Shown here in pieces: positions 55,777 through 63,298 of a stretch of DNA of 64,000 nt (its first letter is position 1; every line of letters starts with the position of its first letter). The translations under genes and the position numbers were made by a program. Origin of the DNA: Azospirillum brasilense. Lineage in GTDB: Bacteria > Pseudomonadota > Alphaproteobacteria > Azospirillales > Azospirillaceae. The stretch covers positions 34,514 through 98,513 of the forward strand of contig NZ_QLKQ01000015.1 in assembly GCF_003349955.1 (NCBI RefSeq), written 5' to 3'. The notes under the pieces are model-generated. The model saw nothing but the letters and a program-made list of their open reading frames with translations, was not told the DNA's origin and did not search any database.

Positions 55777-56427
55777 TTATTTCATCCAGGCGAGAAGAAG
55801 GACAAGAACGGCCACCACGACCAGCGCCGCCCAGGGCACATAGAAGCCGCCGCGCCCGCGGGCGGCGGGAAGCGGAATCGGAATTTCCGGGGCGGGAGCC
55901 GCCACGGCGGGCGTGACCGGTTGCGGGGCCGCGGCGCTCCGCGCGACAGGCTCCTCAACCAAAGCGGGAGCCGGCTCGGGCGGCGGTCCGCCCACCACAG
56001 CCGTGAAGCGGTTGAAGAAATCGTCGGCCATCTTGCGCGCCGTCGCGTCCACCAGACGCGAACCGATCTGCGCCAGCTTGCCGCCGACCGTGGCGTGCGC
56101 GGTGTAGGACAGGACCGTCGCCGCTTCGCCGTCGGGTTCCAGCGAGACCTTGGCGCCGCCCTTGCCGAAGCCGGCGGCCCCGCCGGAGCCTTCGCCGGTG
56201 ATGGTGTAGCCGTTGGGCGGGTCGAGATCCGACAGCGTCACCTTGCCGGAGAACTTGGCGCTGACCGGTCCCACCTTGGCGACCACTTTCGCGGTGAATT
56301 CCGTGTCGGAGGTCTTCTGCACCTCCTCGCAGCCGGGAATGCACTGGCGCAGGATGTCCGGATCGTTCAGCGCCGCCCAGACCTTGTCGCGCGGGGCCGT
56401 GATGCGCTGGCTGCCGCTCATGTCCAT
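55777..56427 (-). CDS. CoxG-family SRPBCC protein with C-terminal membrane anchor
   Basis: 216 residues. The first ~145 form a CoxG/carbon-monoxide-dehydrogenase-subunit-G domain ('MDMSGSQRITAPRDKVWAAL', 'NDPDILRQCIPGCEEVQ', 'TGEGSGGAAGFGKGGAKVSL'). An Ala-Pro-rich linker and a single C-terminal helix ('GFYVPWAALVVVAVLVLLLAW') follow, as in CoxG proteins that attach CO dehydrogenase or related molybdenum enzymes to the membrane. No CODH genes are near, so the partner is unknown and a lipid-binding role is possible. GGAGG lies 8 bases upstream. Confidence 0.9.
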   Translation of the reverse strand: MDMSGSQRITAPRDKVWAALNDPDILRQCIPGCEEVQKTSDTEFTAKVVAKVGPVSAKFSGKVTLSDLDPPNGYTITGEGSGGAAGFGKGGAKVSLEPDGEAATVLSYTAHATVGGKLAQIGSRLVDATARKMADDFFNRFTAVVGGPPPEPAPALVEEPVARSAAAPQPVTPAVAAPAPEIPIPLPAARGRGGFYVPWAALVVVAVLVLLLAWMK

Positions 56428-56530
56428 GCCGTTGTCCTCCCCTGCCTTGTTCTCACAGCCAAGCCATAGCCGGACGATACGGCAAGGCCGCGACCGGCGA
56501 CAGTCCCCCTTTCAGCCAGGAAGGCACCGT

Positions 56531-56992
56531 TCAGCGCGGGGCGGGCGGAACGCAGTTCTGGACGATCGTCGTGCAGGCGGACAGCGACGCGTTGCCGGGA
56601 TAGGACACCTGCTCCACGACCCCGCTCGGCCCCAGGACGAAAGTGGCCTCGCACAGGCCGGGCGAGGAGGAGCCGAGCGGGAGGCCAAACCCCAGCCCGA
56701 GGCCGACGCCGCTGGACCCGCCCCCTCCGAAGCCACCGACCCCGATGCTGCTGCCGCCGAGCGGGCTGACCGCGACGCCGGGATCGGACACGTAGGTGTA
56801 GTATTCCCGCCCGCCGGCCTGGGCCTGCCGCGCCGGAACCCCGGCGCAGGCGAACAGCCGCTCCTTCGGCATCCCGACCAGTTCGGTCTGGGCGCGCTGG
56901 GCGATCTGCGGGTCCGGTCCCGTGGCGCAGGACGCCAGAAGCGCCGCGGCCAGACCGAGAAGCGCCGCCGTTCCGACATGCCGAAGCATCAT
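56531..56992 (-). CDS. Glycine-rich lipoprotein of unknown function
   Basis: 153 residues. Lipobox 'LGLAAALLASC' predicts lipidation near residue 22. The mature part opens with 'QRAQTELVGMPKERLFACAGVPA', resembling small outer-membrane lipoproteins of the SmpA type, then a glycine/serine-rich low-complexity stretch ('GGFGGGGSSGVGLGLGFG') and a C-terminal part with three more cysteines ('LCEATFVLGPSGVVEQVSYPG', 'CTTIVQNCVPP'). Start 56992 or 56989 (adjacent ATGs), with GGGAGG upstream. Not recognised beyond that. Confidence 0.75.
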   Translation of the reverse strand: MMLRHVGTAALLGLAAALLASCATGPDPQIAQRAQTELVGMPKERLFACAGVPARQAQAGGREYYTYVSDPGVAVSPLGGSSIGVGGFGGGGSSGVGLGLGFGLPLGSSSPGLCEATFVLGPSGVVEQVSYPGNASLSACTTIVQNCVPPAPR

Positions 56993-57130
56993 GACCCTCG
57001 TCCTCCCACGCATCATCGCACGACTGGCACAACCCCGCCCACCGCTTGCGGTTCCCGGAGAAAGCCGGCTACCTAAACCGGAGCGTGCTCCCGCCGCCCC
57101 CGACCAGGCCCACTCCGGGGGACGGAATGC

Positions 57131-57193
57131 CGGTTTTGGATGTGACGGCTTTTGGCTGTGGCGGCTTTTGGCTGCGACGGCTTTTGGATGTGA
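57131..57193 (+). repeat. 16-bp tandem repeat upstream of folK
   Basis: Four head-to-tail units of about 16 bases built on cggcttttggatgtga: 57131-57145 (one base short), 57146-57161, 57162-57177 and 57178-57193, with small differences. They end 37 bases before the folK start, in or near its promoter and leader. Copy number may vary between strains. Confidence 0.85.
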
Positions 57194-57230
57194 TGGCGCT
57201 TTGACGGTTGATGGAACGGAGGATCATGGT

Positions 57231-57779
57231 ATGACTGACACGGGTATGGTTTCGACTAGCGACGGTTCTGCGATGACCACGGTCTACCTTGCGCTTGGCA
57301 GCAATCTGGGCGATCGGGCCGCCAATCTGTCGGCGGCGCAGCAGCGACTTGCCCCGCAGGCCCGGGTCACTCTGGCGTCGCCCGTCTACGAAACCGCCCC
57401 GATGTACGTGACCGACCAGCCGGCCTTCCTGAACATGGTGTTGCGCGCCCAGACGGCGCTCGGCCCATGGGAACTCCTGAGCCACGTCAAGAGCATCGAG
57501 GCGGAGATGGGCCGCGACCTGAAAGGCGGCCTCCGCTTTGGACCACGCCCCATCGACATCGACATCCTGTTCTATGGCGAGTTGGTGATGTACGCGCCGG
57601 AGCTGGAGATCCCCCATCCCCGCATCGCGGAGCGCGCCTTCGTGCTGGCCCCCCTCGCCGACATCGCGGGCGATCTGCAGCACCCGGCCATTGCGCGCAG
57701 CGTCGACGATCTGCTGGCCACCGTCCCAGGCCGCGACACGGTGGTCCGCACCGGCACGGAGCTTCCGGTGACGGTCTGA
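57231..57779 (+). CDS. folK: 2-amino-4-hydroxy-6-hydroxymethyldihydropteridine pyrophosphokinase
   Basis: 182 residues. Transfers pyrophosphate from ATP to hydroxymethyl-dihydropterin in folate synthesis. 'VYLALGSNLGDRAANL' near residue 18, 'SPVYETAPMYVTDQPAFLNMV' in the middle, and 'RFGPRPIDIDILFYGEL' with the catalytic aspartates are the family motifs, and 'LEIPHPRIAERAFVLAPLADI' follows. ATG 57231 has GGAGG 8 bases upstream; a second start at 57273 lies nearer the fold. The FolB-like gene follows 103 bases later, so pterin steps are paired. Confidence 0.95.
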   Translation: MTDTGMVSTSDGSAMTTVYLALGSNLGDRAANLSAAQQRLAPQARVTLASPVYETAPMYVTDQPAFLNMVLRAQTALGPWELLSHVKSIEAEMGRDLKGGLRFGPRPIDIDILFYGELVMYAPELEIPHPRIAERAFVLAPLADIAGDLQHPAIARSVDDLLATVPGRDTVVRTGTELPVTV

Positions 57780-57882
57780 CCTTGCCGAACAGGCGGGCGC
57801 CTGCGTTATAGTGGGCACGGCGCAGCGACGAGGCGGCCACCCCCTGGCGGGGGCATGGACCAGGGCCGCCACCCGCCAGGAG

Positions 57883-58314
57883 ATGCTTTTTTTGGCCAAC
57901 GACCCAGTTTCCCGAGACCCAGTTTCCCGACCCTTCGGCGCCGACCTGTCCGGCGCGGCGGCGACCTACACCATCCTGCTGCGTGACTTCACGGCGATCG
58001 TGTCGGTCGCCGGGCGCTCCGGGCGCCCCACCGTCCACATCAGCCTGGAGTTGAAGGTCAGCCACCCCGGCCTGAGCTTCCCCGACGACATCGCCGCCGT
58101 CATGTCCTACGAGGACATCGTCGAGGATTTGCGCCGGCTGTGCGCGCAGGAGGGACTGCCCGGTCCCGACTATCTGGCCGACCGCGCCGCCGATCTGTGC
58201 CTGGCCTACCCGAAGGTGCGCCAGGTGCGTGTCGACGTGGAGCTTTCGTCCCTGCTTCCCGACACCGCCGGGTCCGGAGTCACGCTCACGCGAAGCCGCG
58301 ACGCGGGCCGCTGA
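57883..58314 (+). CDS. FolB-like (dihydroneopterin aldolase-family) protein
   Basis: About 143 residues. From 'YTILLRDFTAIVSVAGRSGR' to 'DLCLAYPKVRQVRVDVEL' it follows the tunnelling fold of dihydroneopterin aldolase: an N-terminal strand, 'HISLELKV', then 'MSYEDIVEDLRRL' (compare the SYEDI/NYAxL region of FolB) and a final strand. Next to folK, so a dihydroneopterin step is likely, but it is divergent and activity is not certain. The start is unclear: ATG 57883 abuts AGGAG too closely, and TTG 57892 sits 9 bases from it. Two perfect 15-base tandem copies (57901-57930) duplicate 'DPVSR' at the N-terminus. Confidence 0.72.
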   Translation: MLFLANDPVSRDPVSRPFGADLSGAAATYTILLRDFTAIVSVAGRSGRPTVHISLELKVSHPGLSFPDDIAAVMSYEDIVEDLRRLCAQEGLPGPDYLADRAADLCLAYPKVRQVRVDVELSSLLPDTAGSGVTLTRSRDAGR

Positions 58315-58443
58315 GCCCGCGCGCCCTTCCATCGTGGTACCCCCATTGCCGGCGTAGGCATCGCCGCCGTGTTCAGGCAAGAACAGTCAGCGCTTTTTTA
58401 CCCTTGCGTCGACTGTGATAGTTTATTTCGCGGCGCATCATTG

Positions 58444-58471
58444 TTGCGAAATACCGTATCTTGCGTACAAT
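58444..58471 (+). promoter_or_regulatory. Sigma-70-like promoter of the 52-residue gene
   Basis: TTGCGA at 58444-58449, 16 bases, TACAAT at 58466-58471 (five of six -10 bases match). It lies about 50 bases before the start of the small gene at 58522. The region is A+T-richer than its surroundings. Confidence 0.5.
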
Positions 58472-58521
58472 GGAAACGACGCCGCCATCAAGGCCGGCCG
58501 GAATGAACAGGGAGGGTTAAC

Positions 58522-58680
58522 ATGGACCAATTGACGGCTCCGACCCTGTCGGAAATCCTGGACGAGCCCATCATCGTCGCCCTGATGACGCGCGACGGCA
58601 TGACCGCCGAGACGCTTCGCGAACTCCTCGAACAGGTCGGGCGCAATTTGCGCGACCGCGAGGAACGTCTGGCCGCCTGA
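58522..58680 (+). CDS. Small 52-residue protein of unknown function
   Basis: Reads 'MDQLTAPTLSEILDEPIIVA', then 'LMTRDGMTAETLRELLEQVG' and ends 'NLRDREERLAA'. GGAGG stands 6 bases before the ATG and a good promoter lies upstream, so it is well supported despite its length. Predicted as two amphipathic helices, acidic, no membrane segment. Codon use matches the neighbours. It could be a small regulator or partner; nothing firmer can be said. Confidence 0.7.
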   Translation: MDQLTAPTLSEILDEPIIVALMTRDGMTAETLRELLEQVGRNLRDREERLAA

Positions 58681-58753
58681 CCGGGCGGAAGGGCGCTGCG
58701 GGTCCGGAACGGGCAGGCGGAACAGGCATGCCACCGCGGACACCCGCCGGCGC

Positions 58754-59113
58754 TCAGCGGACGGACACGACGCGGAAGGGGCGCTGCACCCCGTCATGCT
58801 CGGTGATGGAAATGTATTCCCCTTCCACCAGCGTGTGACGGTCGAAGCGGAAGATCGGTTCGTCGTCGTCGCTGTCGTCGGCGTCGTAATCGAACAGCCA
58901 TCCCTTGCCCCGATGGGCGAGATGGCCGGTCTGCTCGTCCTCCCCGCGCCAGAAGCGGCGGACCGTGCAGGCCGATTTCCGGCTGCGCCATTCCTCAAGG
59001 TCGAGGTGGCCGTCCGCGGTCAGCGGCGCGGTGAATTCATAGCCATGCTCCGCGCTGCCTTCCGGATGGTCGGCGGTGCGGGCCAGTTCGAGGCGGATGG
59101 TTTTCAAGGTCAC
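58754..59113 (-). CDS. Hypothetical protein (119 residues, strand-rich, acidic)
   Basis: Not recognised by name. It starts at GTG 59113 ('TLKTIRLELARTADHPEGSA') with AAAGGA 9 bases upstream; upstream in-frame codons lie in low-complexity DNA. Features: 'HGYEFTAPLTADGHLDLEEW', one cysteine, 'WRGEDEQTGHLAHRGKGWLF', an acidic run 'DYDADDSDDDEPIFRFD' and 'LVEGEYISITEHDGVQRPFRV' at the end, suggesting a small beta-barrel-like fold. It looks like a conserved alphaproteobacterial single-domain protein. No functional clue from neighbours. Confidence 0.7.
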   Translation of the reverse strand: MTLKTIRLELARTADHPEGSAEHGYEFTAPLTADGHLDLEEWRSRKSACTVRRFWRGEDEQTGHLAHRGKGWLFDYDADDSDDDEPIFRFDRHTLVEGEYISITEHDGVQRPFRVVSVR

Positions 59114-59337
59114 GGGCGTTCGTCCTTTGCTGGCGGCGGAACAAGACAGAGCGCGTCGCGGTGTTCCAGACGGTTGGGGGAGCGCGCCAAGCGCGCTCCC
59201 CGCCGTCCCCCCGACGCGAACCCGCCAATGCCAACCGGACGGGGGGCCGGTTGTTCCGCGCCTCCCCGCTTCCCGACCCGCCGTCACGGCGCGGGTGGGG
59301 CGTTTCCTTCCTGTCGACGTCCCCCGCAGGGCGGCGG

Positions 59338-59598
59338 CTACAGGGCCGGATGCTCGTGCACGAAGCCGTCCAGGACGACCGTCAGATGACGGGCGTGGAC
59401 GGTCTGCCCATGGCTGCGGGCCCGTTCGATGTCCTCGCGGATGATGCGGGCGATCCGCCGGATGCCTTCGGCGTCGTGGGCAAGGCAGCAGCCCAGTTCC
59501 ACCGCCAGGATTTCCGGCAGATGCTCATGCTCCGCGATGGCGTCGATTTCCGCTTCGGTCAGATCGCTGAGCGCGATGCAATCGTCGATCGTCAACAT
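59338..59598 (-). CDS. Hypothetical small helical protein (86 residues)
   Basis: Begins 'MLTIDDCIALSDLTEAEIDA', continues 'IAEHEHLPEILAVELGCCLA' and ends 'LDGFVHEHPAL'. AAGGA lies 8 bases before ATG 59598. It is helical, with three cysteines including a CC pair and many histidines ('EHEHLPE', 'VHARHLT', 'VHEHPAL'), so metal binding is conceivable. This type is seen in several alphaproteobacteria as an uncharacterised small protein, but I cannot name it. It is followed on the same strand by the strand-rich hypothetical gene, 224 bases away. Confidence 0.68.
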   Translation of the reverse strand: MLTIDDCIALSDLTEAEIDAIAEHEHLPEILAVELGCCLAHDAEGIRRIARIIREDIERARSHGQTVHARHLTVVLDGFVHEHPAL

Positions 59599-59750
59599 GG
59601 CGCGTTTCCTTCCCGATTGCCGGGCCTTGCCCGGACCGGAGTCCGGGTGGCCCTTGTGGTTGAAAACCATCGGCGTGGAGGGCGCCCGTCATCGCGGCGC
59701 CGCGCGTCGGATCGAAGAAGCCCGGCTGTTTTGAAAGAGCGGCCCCGTCG

Positions 59751-60617
59751 TCAGTGGGCCATCAGCACGGGCAGTCCGGCGTGATTCAGCACATAGCGGG
59801 TCACGCCACCCAGGATCATTTCCCGCATCCGGCTGTGCCCGTAGCCCCCCATCACGAGGAGGTCGGACCCAAGTTCCGCGGCCTTGTTCACGATGGCTTG
59901 GCCGACGGGTTCCGATCCCGGCTTCAATATGGTTACCTGAACGTTAACGCCGTGCCAAGCGAGATAGTGGGCGATGCGACGACCTGCCGCAGCCTGGGTG
60001 TTGGACGTCTCGGCGGTCAGCACATGGACGGTGTCCGCGCCGGTCAGGAAGGGCATCGCCCCGGCCAGGGCGCGCACCGATTCGGGGCTGCCGTTCCAGG
60101 CGAGCGCCACCGTCCGCCCGATCTCGTCCGGCAGGGTGGCGGGCGCCAGCAGCAGCGGGCGGGCCGCCCCCAGCAGGGCGCTCTCCACCGTGGCGTAGGC
60201 CTGGGTGTTGCTGTCCAGCGTGGTGTGGGCGAAGACCAGAAGGTCGGCCAGCCGTCCCTCGCGCGGCACCACCTCCTCGACGCGGCCGGTTTCCTCCCGC
60301 CACTGGGCGGTCGGCGCCTCGACGCCGGTGGGCATGTCGCGCAGCTCGATGTCCGCGGCGCGGATCACGTCGTCGAAGGTCCGGCGGGCGGTGTGGAGGT
60401 GGGTCTTCGACTCCCCTTCGGCGGCGCGCATGATCTCCTCGACCATCGCGCCGGACATGCCCTCGCCCAGCATGGGCACGGCGTCGCGCGGGTCCAGCGA
60501 CACGAACAGGGCGTCGACATGGGCGTCGAATTCGCGCGCGATCTTCAGCGCGGCGTTCAGCGCCACCGTGTCGCCGTCGAGTCCGGCCAGCGGCACAAGG
60601 ATCGTCTTGAGTGACAT
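59751..60617 (-). CDS. Universal stress protein with tandem USP domains
   Basis: 288 residues made of two UspA folds. The first (about 1-145) opens 'SLKTILVPLAGLDGDTVALN'; the second (about 150-288) ends with the ATP-binding motif 'LLVMGGYGHSRMREMILGGVTRYVLNH' (G-x2-G-x9-G type, in parts). Tandem USP proteins respond to starvation, oxidative or osmotic stress. GGGGGGAG lies just upstream of the ATG. A near-consensus EcfG promoter lies about 55-80 bases upstream. Confidence 0.92.
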   Translation of the reverse strand: MSLKTILVPLAGLDGDTVALNAALKIAREFDAHVDALFVSLDPRDAVPMLGEGMSGAMVEEIMRAAEGESKTHLHTARRTFDDVIRAADIELRDMPTGVEAPTAQWREETGRVEEVVPREGRLADLLVFAHTTLDSNTQAYATVESALLGAARPLLLAPATLPDEIGRTVALAWNGSPESVRALAGAMPFLTGADTVHVLTAETSNTQAAAGRRIAHYLAWHGVNVQVTILKPGSEPVGQAIVNKAAELGSDLLVMGGYGHSRMREMILGGVTRYVLNHAGLPVLMAH

Positions 60618-60670
60618 GATCTCCCCCCGGGCCGTTTCCGCCGGCCCATCTTCTGGACGGTGCCTGTCGG

Positions 60671-60695
60671 AACGGCGGCTGGATGCACCGTTTCC
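60671..60695 (-). promoter_or_regulatory. EcfG-like promoter of the universal stress protein gene
   Basis: On the minus strand, GGAAA (60691-60695), 16 bases, CGTT (60671-60674). It differs from GGAAC-N16-CGTT at one base and would start transcription about 45 bases before the ATG at 60617. Control by the stress sigma factor fits the gene's role. Confidence 0.4.
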
Positions 60696-60755
60696 AGCGC
60701 CGCGCCGCCCTTATACTAGACCATGGGGAGCCGGCGGCGCCCGTTCCACCTGGAA

Positions 60756-62315
60756 TTACACCAGTCGCTCCAGCACGGCCGCAAGCGTTTCCCCCGCATC
60801 CCTGCCAGCATTCGTGCGCAGCCATTCAATCGGGCCCAGATCATAGACAGCCTGCCGCTCGGCCACCTCCGCCGTGGCGTCCGACGCGTCGCCACGGCGG
60901 GCGGCGATGCGGGCGACCCGCGCGTCCAGCGGCGCGTCGAGCCAGATCCCGTCGAATCGGACGCCGGCGTCCGCCGCAAGACGGGCGGCGGCGGACCGTT
61001 CCTCCGGCCGGGCATGGACGGCGTCCAGCACCACGGCGTGCCCGGCGGCCAGCACGGTCCGCGCCCGCTCCAGCAGCCCGGCATAGACCCGCTCCGTCAC
61101 CGCGGGCGTGTAGGCGTCCGCGGGGAGCCGCTCCGTCTCCCCGACCCCGAACAGGCGCTTGCGCAGCGCGTCGGAGCGCAGGACGACGGCGCCCGGCGAC
61201 GCCCCCAGCGACGGCGCCAGGGCGCGGGCCAGCCGGGTCTTGCCGCTGCCGGACAGGCCGCCGACGGCGACCAGCCGCGGCGGCGGCGGCTCCAGCGCCG
61301 CCACCGCCCGCTCCAGATAGGTCACCGCCTCCCGCTCCGCCCTCCGCGCCGCATCGGCGCCGGGGCGCAGCGCCGCCGTGGTCGCGGCGATCTTGGCGCG
61401 GACGGCCGCCCGCGCCGACAGGAACAGGGGCAGCGGGGCCAGGGCTCCGTAGTCCTCCGTCGCGTCCAGGCAACGGTTGAGCACGGCGTTGCCCTGCGGG
61501 CGCAGCCCCCGCCGCTCCAGATCCATCAGCAGAAAGGCGAGGTCGTAGGCGACGTCGATGACCGCCAGCCGCTCGTCGAACTCGATGCCGTCGAACAGGA
61601 CCGGCCTTCCCTCGAGAAGCACGATGTTCCGCAGATGCAGGTCGCCGTGGCAATGCCGGACGAAGCCGCAGCGCCGCCGGTCCTCCAGCAGCGGGGCCAG
61701 ACGCTCCAGCGCGTCCGCCGACCGCTCGGCCAGCCGCTCCACACGCTCCGGTTCGAACAGGGACGGGCGGGCGCGCAACTCCGCGACGTTGCCCTCCACG
61801 ACCTCCCGCATCGCCGCCGCCCCACCGCCGTCCGGGCGCGGCTCGGCGGCCGCGTGAAAGGCCGTCACCGCATCGGCCAGGCCGCGGACCAGGTCGTCGC
61901 CGAGCGCGCCCCGCTCCGCCACGCGGTCCAGCAGGGCGTCCTGCGGAAAGCGGTGCATCACGACCAGCCAGTCCAGCGCCGTTCCACCCGCCGCCGCCCC
62001 GCCGCCGAAGGCGAGCGCGCCGTCCGGCCGCCGCACCACCGAGTCCAGGCCGAGATAGAGCGACGGCGCGGTGCGCCGGTTCAGGCGCAGCTCCTCCTCG
62101 CAGGAGGCGCGGCGGCGCTCGACCGTCGAATAATCCAGATAGGGGTAGCGGACCGCGCGCTTCAGCTTGTAGGCCCGGTTGCCGGCCAGGAAGACGATGG
62201 CGGCGTGGGTTTCGACAAGCTCCACCGCCGCCCCGCCGTGGCTCGCCGGATCGGCGAGGAAGGCGGCCACCATCGGCGTCGGGTCCTGCGCCGTATCGGA
62301 AGCGGGGTCCTGCAT
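60756..62315 (-). CDS. Aminoglycoside-phosphotransferase-like domain fused to an AAA/P-loop kinase
   Basis: 519 residues. The N-terminal ~330 residues are an APH/choline-kinase-like fold: 'AIVFLAGNRAYKLKRAVRYPYLDY', the catalytic loop 'FVRHCHGDLHLRNIVLLEGRPVLFDGIEF' (in parts, with HGDxHxxN) and a metal-binding DG. The C-terminal ~180 residues form a P-loop kinase ('VAVGGLSGSGKTRLARALAPS', then 'VLRSDALRKRLFG', 'VVLDAVHARPEER'), like gluconate- or Zeta-toxin-type kinases. Such fusions are common but uncharacterised; resistance to aminoglycosides should not be assumed. No close operon partner. The start lacks a clear ribosome site. Confidence 0.88.
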   Translation of the reverse strand: MQDPASDTAQDPTPMVAAFLADPASHGGAAVELVETHAAIVFLAGNRAYKLKRAVRYPYLDYSTVERRRASCEEELRLNRRTAPSLYLGLDSVVRRPDGALAFGGGAAAGGTALDWLVVMHRFPQDALLDRVAERGALGDDLVRGLADAVTAFHAAAEPRPDGGGAAAMREVVEGNVAELRARPSLFEPERVERLAERSADALERLAPLLEDRRRCGFVRHCHGDLHLRNIVLLEGRPVLFDGIEFDERLAVIDVAYDLAFLLMDLERRGLRPQGNAVLNRCLDATEDYGALAPLPLFLSARAAVRAKIAATTAALRPGADAARRAEREAVTYLERAVAALEPPPPRLVAVGGLSGSGKTRLARALAPSLGASPGAVVLRSDALRKRLFGVGETERLPADAYTPAVTERVYAGLLERARTVLAAGHAVVLDAVHARPEERSAAARLAADAGVRFDGIWLDAPLDARVARIAARRGDASDATAEVAERQAVYDLGPIEWLRTNAGRDAGETLAAVLERLV

Positions 62316-62560
62316 GACGGCAGTCTAGCACGCCGCCGCGGTCCCCGATGAGTCCCGCCAACCGCCCAGGCCCCGCAAACAGGGCGGCCCTGCCACCATT
62401 GACGCGGGCGGCGGCGCGCACGACATCTGGGAGTAGCACCGTTACGCGCTTGCGCGGGGGTGCGGTGCAACGCGTAATGCCACAACCGCGCCGGGATCGG
62501 ACGCGGTAGGCTGGAGCAGCCGGAGTAGGACGGTCAACGATCGATCGGGAGCAGGCCGCC

Positions 62561-63136
62561 GTGCGTCATGGGACCTCGTGCCTCTGTCTGGTGGTTGCCA
62601 TGGCGGGCCTCGCGCTCTCCGGTCCCGCGGGCGCGCAGACCGTGTCCATGCCCGAAGACCGGATCGGCGACTGGAAGATCGGCGGCCTCGCCTACAGCAT
62701 GGGGGAAACGCCGGACACCAAGGTGTCTGATCTGCACAACAAGATCCGCATCGGCTCCTCCCTCCTGCCCAAGCTCGACGGCTACGCGGAGGTGCGCCCC
62801 TGGGTGTCCCTGGCCCCCGCCGCGCCGGGCGGCAACCTGCACGGCATGGGCGGCATCCTGATCGACGTTCCCCTGGGAGGATCGTCCTTCGTCTTCACGC
62901 CCAGTTTCGGCGCCGGAACCCTTCCGATCACCCCGCGCGATCCGGCGGCGGCGGGAAGCGTGGTCGAGTTCCGCTCCCAACTTGAACTCGGCTACCAGTT
63001 CGAGAACCAAGCCCGCTTCAGCCTGGGCTACAGCCGCATCGACACCAGCGGCCCCACCGCGGACGCCGCCACACCGGCCAACAACGTCTTCGGACTCTAT
63101 TACCGCATGCCGTTCGGGGCGTTCACCGGACGCTGA
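62561..63136 (+). CDS. PagL-like outer-membrane beta-barrel protein lacking the catalytic HxSN motif
   Basis: 191 residues. Signal peptide ('CLCLVVAMAGLALSGPAGAQ'), then a strand-rich protein ending in a typical 'FGLYYRMPFG' type C-terminal strand. The middle 'FVFTPSFGAG...VEFRSQLELGYQFENQARFSLGYSRI' (pieces) resembles the lipid A 3-O-deacylase/acyloxyacyl hydrolase family, but where active enzymes carry His-x-Ser-Asn the sequence reads 'YSRIDTS', so it is probably non-catalytic or only distantly related. GTG start at 62561 with GGGAG 9 bases upstream. Role in the envelope is inferred. Confidence 0.65.
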   Translation: MRHGTSCLCLVVAMAGLALSGPAGAQTVSMPEDRIGDWKIGGLAYSMGETPDTKVSDLHNKIRIGSSLLPKLDGYAEVRPWVSLAPAAPGGNLHGMGGILIDVPLGGSSFVFTPSFGAGTLPITPRDPAAAGSVVEFRSQLELGYQFENQARFSLGYSRIDTSGPTADAATPANNVFGLYYRMPFGAFTGR

Positions 63137-63235
63137 GACATGGCCGTTTGTTTTGCGGCGCAACATGACCATCCGCGAATCACTTGGCCTGTCCTCTGCC
63201 GCGCAGGCTGCGCAAAGGGGTTGGCAATACTCGCC

Positions 63236-63250
63236 TTAACCACTTGTTAA
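63236..63250. promoter_or_regulatory. CtrA-type box TTAACCA...TTAA upstream of the FlaF-like gene
   Basis: TTAA (63236-63239), 7 bases, TTAA (63247-63250), 49 bases before the start codon. The left half extends to TTAACCA, the best fit to the CtrA consensus in the window, and the site is also a TTAAC/GTTAA inverted repeat. Flagellar early genes in Caulobacter and relatives are CtrA targets, which suits the downstream FlaF-like gene. Confidence 0.55.
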
Positions 63251-63298
63251 TGACGGCTGGTTCTATTGACCTCGGGGACCAACGCCGGGGATTCGATC

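Noticed and set aside
60756..62315. Aminoglycoside resistance gene
   Set aside because: The APH-like fold is shared with many kinases, and the fused P-loop kinase type is common in environmental bacteria without a resistance link.
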